From Myxococcales bacterium (GTDB lineage: Bacteria; Lernaellota; Lernaellaia; Lernaellales; Lernaellaceae): a stretch of 63,835 nucleotides of DNA. Positions within the stretch are counted from its first letter, which is position 1. Each line of letters begins with the position of its first letter. The notes beneath the pieces were generated by a model that was not told the origin of the DNA, did no database searches, and worked only from the letters and a program-made list of their open reading frames with translations. Both the position numbers and the translations under genes were made by a program. Below, piece after piece: positions 61,301 through 63,835 of this stretch. The stretch covers positions 1 through 63,835 of the forward strand of contig JAAYVF010000036.1 in NCBI GenBank assembly GCA_012517325.1. The letters are read 5' to 3'.

Positions 61301-61461
61301 GCGCCGGGCAGCGAGGCGGAAACGGAGATGGTTGGAAAATCGACCACCGGCAGATTGTTCACCGGCAGGTTGACGTAGCCCAGGATGCCGAAAAACAGCA
61401 AGCCCGCCATCAAGATGAAAGTGGCGACCGGCCGGCGGATGAAGAGGCCGGTTAGGTTCAT
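58378..61461 (-). CDS. RND multidrug efflux permease (MdtB/MdtC/AcrB-like)
   Basis: This permease is 1027 residues from the ATG at 61461, the usual length of hydrophobic-amphiphilic efflux RND pumps. The N-terminus MNLTGLFIRRPVATFILM and NLPVVDFPTISVSASLPGASPETM are standard. The proton-relay Asp pair is in LATGFVVDDAVVMLENIV. It starts four bases before the adaptor stop (ATGA overlap), so the two are coupled. It moves lipophilic toxins from the inner membrane/periplasm toward an outer-membrane channel. No TolC-type gene is in the window, so the channel must be elsewhere. Confidence 0.9.
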   Translation of the reverse strand: MNLTGLFIRRPVATFILMAGLLFFGILGYVNLPVNNLPVVDFPTISVSASLPGASPETMAAAVATPLEKQFSTIAGIDTMTSTSQLGSTQITLQFALDRDIDAAAQDVQSAIAKATRQLPTSMTTPPTFQKVNPADSPILLFALSSATLPLSALDEYGQTMLGQNISMINGVAQVSVYGSQQYAVRIQVNPKLLAARGLGISQVAAAVSAANSNLPTGALWGPDKVTTVETTAQLQNAADFRPIIIDYQNGALIRLQDVATVTDDVQNNKVAAWYKDTRAIILAVQRQPGSNTVEVADQVKTTVDRLKTQLPAAVNLEILFDRSQSIRDSVHDVKLTLLLTLFLVIAIIFVFLRNVSATIIPSLALPLSLVGTFGVMYFLGYTLDNLSLMALTLATGFVVDDAVVMLENIVRHRELGESRRQAAVDGAREIQFTILSMTISLVAVFIPLLLMGGIVGRLFREFAVTISVAILMSGVVSLTLSPMLCSQFLAESALAHHGRVYAFTERGWTALLRFYERTLAAVMRHRRLALLFSAAILAGTVYFGVIIPKGFLPSEDTGQIMGTTEAAEGTSFEAMARRQHQAAEILLRDPNVDSFMSSVGSGGGGGATNSGRFFIRLKPREQRTLTADQVINSLRPKLAAVPGLRVYLVNPPSINIGGRISKALYQYTLQSTDTAALYNATAALERALRESPLLQDISSDLSLKNPQVTLKIDRDKASALGISAAAIEETLLYAFSTRQITTINTPTNQYWVILEVQPEYQQNAAALELFYVRSTTGAMTPLAELATLENGVGPLSINHSGQIPSATISFNLPADVSLSQATAEVERLARQTLPANITASFSGSAQAFKGSQSSLGLLLMLAVAVIYMVLAILYESFIHPLTILSGLPFAGFGALLTLWLFGIDLNVYGLVGIIMLIGVAKKNAIMMIDFAIEARQDGTRTAAEAIRHAASVRFRPIMMTTMAALVGTLPIALGFGAGGEARQPLGLAVVGGLAFSQFVTLYVTPVFYTYFDRLEQRFSRKLKPTA

Positions 61462-62597
61462 GATTTTTTCTCCGCAGGGGCCGCAGCCGGCTTGCGGACT
61501 TCCGCTTTCATGCCGGGCACCAGCCGGAGCTGGCCGTCGGTGACGACCGTTTCACCCGCTTGAACGCCTTCATCGATCGTCGTTTCGTTCTCGTGGATCG
61601 GGCCGGTTTTGACGAGGCGCAACGCCGCCTTGGACTCGGCGTCCAGCACGTAGACGTATTCGCCCTGCTGGCCGACTTGCACGGCCGCCGACGGTACGAC
61701 GACCGCGCCCCGGCGAATGCCCAGTTGCAAGGTGACGTCGACGTATTGGCCGGGCCAGAGGCGTTCGTCGTCGTTGTCGAAGCGGGCCTTGAGCAGAATG
61801 CTGCCGGTTTTCGAATCGATCGCGTTGTCGATGAAAATCAACCGGCCGGCCACGGGTTCGCCGTCGTCCCTGGACGGCACCGCTAGAACCGGCACCTCGC
61901 CCCCGGCCAGGGCCGCGCGCACCGCCGCCAGATCCTTTTCGGGAATCGAAAATTGCACGTCGATCGGCCGCAGTTGGTTGATCGTCGCCAGCGCGGTGCC
62001 GTTGGCCTGCACCAGTTCGCCCTGGTTGACCAACCACCGGCTCATCCGCCCGGCGAACGGGGCGCGGATCGAGGTGAATTGCAAATCCAGCCGTGCCTTT
62101 TCGAGCGCGGCCGTTTGCGCCGCCAGCGTGGCCCGAAGAGCCAGCGCCGCCGTTTTCAGATTGTCCAGATCCTCCTGGCTGATGAATTTCTGCTGGAACA
62201 GATCCTCGCCGCGGCGCAACTGGTTTTCGGCGTTGGCCAGTTGCAGGCGCGTCTGTTCCACCGTCGCCGCGTTGACTTCCCGTTGGGCATTGAGGGAGCG
62301 CGTATCGAGCTGAAACAGCATTTGTCCCGCCGCGACTTCCTGGCCTTCGGTAAACAGGATCCGGGCGAGATACCCGCCGACCTGCGCGCGGAGGGTCGCC
62401 GACTGGATCGGCTCAACCGAACCGATGGTGTGGATTTCGATGGGCATGTCTTTGGATTCGGCGGTGGCGACGACCACCGAGGCGGGTTGTGCGGCGGGAG
62501 GGGATTTTTTTGCGCAGCCCAGGGGCGCCCACAACAGGGCCAGCAACGGCAGGATCGCCCAGCAACGCCGACAGGTGATAACTTGCTGAAATTTCAT
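61458..62597 (-). CDS. RND efflux adaptor subunit (membrane fusion protein)
   Basis: This protein is 379 residues from the ATG at 62597. The signal ends in APLGC, so it is a lipoprotein adaptor like AcrA. ATLRAQVGGYLARILFTEGQEVAAGQMLFQLD is the lipoyl/barrel-sandwich motif, a helical hairpin follows (EVNAATVEQTRLQLANAENQLRRGED), and PSRDDGEPVAGRLIFIDNAIDSKTGSILLKARFDN is the beta-barrel region. It links the permease to the outer channel in the periplasm. The permease gene overlaps its stop by four bases. Confidence 0.9.
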   Translation of the reverse strand: MKFQQVITCRRCWAILPLLALLWAPLGCAKKSPPAAQPASVVVATAESKDMPIEIHTIGSVEPIQSATLRAQVGGYLARILFTEGQEVAAGQMLFQLDTRSLNAQREVNAATVEQTRLQLANAENQLRRGEDLFQQKFISQEDLDNLKTAALALRATLAAQTAALEKARLDLQFTSIRAPFAGRMSRWLVNQGELVQANGTALATINQLRPIDVQFSIPEKDLAAVRAALAGGEVPVLAVPSRDDGEPVAGRLIFIDNAIDSKTGSILLKARFDNDDERLWPGQYVDVTLQLGIRRGAVVVPSAAVQVGQQGEYVYVLDAESKAALRLVKTGPIHENETTIDEGVQAGETVVTDGQLRLVPGMKAEVRKPAAAPAEKKS

Positions 62598-62699
62598 CTG
62601 AATCCTCCAAGCCGCGACATGCCGTCTTCTCGGCTCAGCTTAATCGCTCTCACCCATTCGTCAATATTGAAGAATAGACCGGCGGCGGTCCGAAAAGGT

Positions 62700-63539
62700 T
62701 CAGCCGTCCGCTGTTTGTTCGTCCCGGTTTTCCGGGCAGGCTGCGGCGGCGATCGCCTGTTGACGATGATATCCGGCCAGGCGCGCCGCCGTGTCTTGTT
62801 GATAGAAAAGTCGCAGTTGTTCGTACAAATCGGGATGGCAGCGCTTCAGGGCGAGCGGCCGTTCGAAAAACGCTTCCGTGACCACGGCGAAAAATTCCGC
62901 CGGGTTGGTGGCGCCGTACGAGGAGATGAGCGTTCGGCGATGATGTTCGAGATTGTCGATCAGATTTTTGTATTCTTGCGTGAAGACCCGCGCCCAGGCG
63001 CCGTACATCGACAGGCGGGGCAGGGCCGGCGTGCCGTCGTGGGCGCCGGATTCGCCGTCCAGTTGATGGGCGAATTCGTGGAAAACGACGTTGTTGCCGT
63101 CGTGCACATCGACCGCGCCCTTTTTGACGTCATCCCACGACAACACGACCTCACCGCGATGCCAGGATTCGCCCAGCCGGCCTTCATAGCCCTCCATCAC
63201 CGTGCCGTCGGGCAATTTTTCGGTTTTTTTCACGAAATATTTGTGCGGATAGACCAGGATGGAGAACAGCGACGGATAGTAGTCGGTTTCGCGATGTAAA
63301 AGCAGGATGCAGGCCTGCGCGGCGATCGACACGCGGATCTCATCGGTCATTTCCAATCCGCCGAGCCCTTCGATCGTCTTTTCGTGCAGAAAAACCTGGA
63401 TATGGCCCTGCAGCTCCCGCCGATCATCGGCCGAGAGAAGCCGGTAATAGGGTACCCGCTGTTCGAGGATTTCCAGCCAGGCGGCGGGAAACGGCATTTC
63501 CCGCCAACGCCGCCGCCGCCGTTTTTTTAAACCGAACAT
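62700..63539 (-). CDS. mtfA: MtfA/DgsA-type metallopeptidase (M90)
   Basis: This peptidase is 279 residues from the ATG at 63539. VVFHEFAHQLDGESG is the HExxH zinc site plus the family's downstream Asp; NPAEFFAVVTEAFFE supplies the third ligand Glu. FPAAWLEILEQRVPYYRLL and the basic start (KKRRRRRWREM) are as in MtfA. The length fits the family. In Enterobacteria MtfA binds the Mlc repressor and has aminopeptidase activity; whether that link exists here is unknown. It stands alone between the efflux operon and the right edge. Confidence 0.88.
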   Translation of the reverse strand: MFGLKKRRRRRWREMPFPAAWLEILEQRVPYYRLLSADDRRELQGHIQVFLHEKTIEGLGGLEMTDEIRVSIAAQACILLLHRETDYYPSLFSILVYPHKYFVKKTEKLPDGTVMEGYEGRLGESWHRGEVVLSWDDVKKGAVDVHDGNNVVFHEFAHQLDGESGAHDGTPALPRLSMYGAWARVFTQEYKNLIDNLEHHRRTLISSYGATNPAEFFAVVTEAFFERPLALKRCHPDLYEQLRLFYQQDTAARLAGYHRQQAIAAAACPENRDEQTADG

Positions 63540-63835
63540 CCGAATACCTCATCTTTTTGGTGGATCCTTCGGCCGGCAAGTTTAGCATACCCGCTTTCGC
63601 CTTGCCCGACTTACTTGCCGCGACGGGATGAAAATGCGGACTCGATCCGTCGCCGGATAAACGTCGGCCGTTTGCTGTCCCTGGTTCTTCGGACTGTTTA
63701 TACTTAGGCAATATGTCCCCTCAACTGTGCAGCAAAAATGTCCCCTTGGTTACGTAGAGTTCGGAGCCGAGGCCTGATAGACCCACGTCCAGTTGGTTGT
63801 TCCCTTTCGATTTTCCGTTTTGCATCGGGCTTTGA
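63540..63835. other. Right-edge non-coding stretch with TGTCCCCT motifs
   Basis: About 296 bases without a credible gene. TGTCCCCT occurs twice, 31 bases apart (63714-63721 and 63749-63756 region), inside the pattern of A-rich leaders seen at ends of some integrase-type elements. The end of the window cuts the region, so a mobile-element boundary cannot be confirmed. Confidence 0.35.

Overview
The window reads as a contig from an uncultivated, high-G+C, Gram-negative bacterium. An outer membrane is implied by a FadL-like barrel, an RND efflux pump with a lipoprotein adaptor, and about ten lipobox-bearing lipoproteins. Seven of these carry long Asp/Asn-rich tracts just behind the lipidated Cys, and two further secreted proteins carry the same kind of tract at the C-terminus. 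From general knowledge, such Asp-rich lipoproteins are common in genomes once grouped with Deltaproteobacteria (Myxococcota, Bradymonadota, Lernaellota-like lineages). That placement is inference; no rRNA or tRNA gene was seen.

Layout. The left edge (1-206) is the tail of an insertion sequence: a transposase C-terminus and a terminal inverted-repeat motif. Positions 316-9601 hold five minus-strand genes, mostly secreted or membrane proteins: a GxGYxYP-type lipoprotein, a polytopic spermidine-synthase-like protein, an anchored SGNH-like protein, a Cys-rich small lipoprotein and an M19-dipeptidase-like lipoprotein. Positions 9795-14466 hold a lipoprotein, an NAD(P)H-binding protein, and a divergent enolase-superfamily dehydratase / FGGY kinase pair that suggests sugar-acid use. 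Positions 14485-18778 form a minus-strand operon (SDR, acyl-CoA dehydrogenase, degenerate acyl-CoA dehydrogenase paralogue, acetoacetate-decarboxylase-like protein) for acyl-CoA or keto-acid chemistry.

Positions 19101-33924 are the most unusual part: five radical SAM enzymes with a DegT-type PLP enzyme, a lysyl-PG-synthase-like membrane protein, two GT-C-like membrane proteins, a class II asparagine synthase and a pectin-acetylesterase-like lipoprotein. The set resembles a biosynthetic or cell-surface modification locus, but its product cannot be named and no precursor peptide was found.

Positions 34077-46148 hold a GNAT acetyltransferase, a metallophosphoesterase lipoprotein, a FadL-like barrel, an Ig-like (Big_5) lipoprotein, a purple-acid-phosphatase-like protein, a kelch/IPT protein interrupted by one in-frame TAA, and a membrane/beta-propeller fusion. 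Positions 46262-57180 hold an MMPL/HpnN-like transporter, a flavodoxin-like protein, a ceramidase-like lipoprotein, a GDSL-type hydrolase, an M28-like peptidase, a propeller lipoprotein, a DUF4236 protein and a small unknown. Positions 57202-63539 hold an MFS transporter, an RND pump with its adaptor, and an MtfA-type metallopeptidase. The right edge carries two copies of a TGTCCCCT motif that may be another mobile-element boundary.

Taken together, the window describes a cell that puts many Asp-tethered hydrolases and binding proteins on its surface (phosphatases, esterases, ceramidase, peptidases, propellers), plus one enzyme-rich locus of unknown product.
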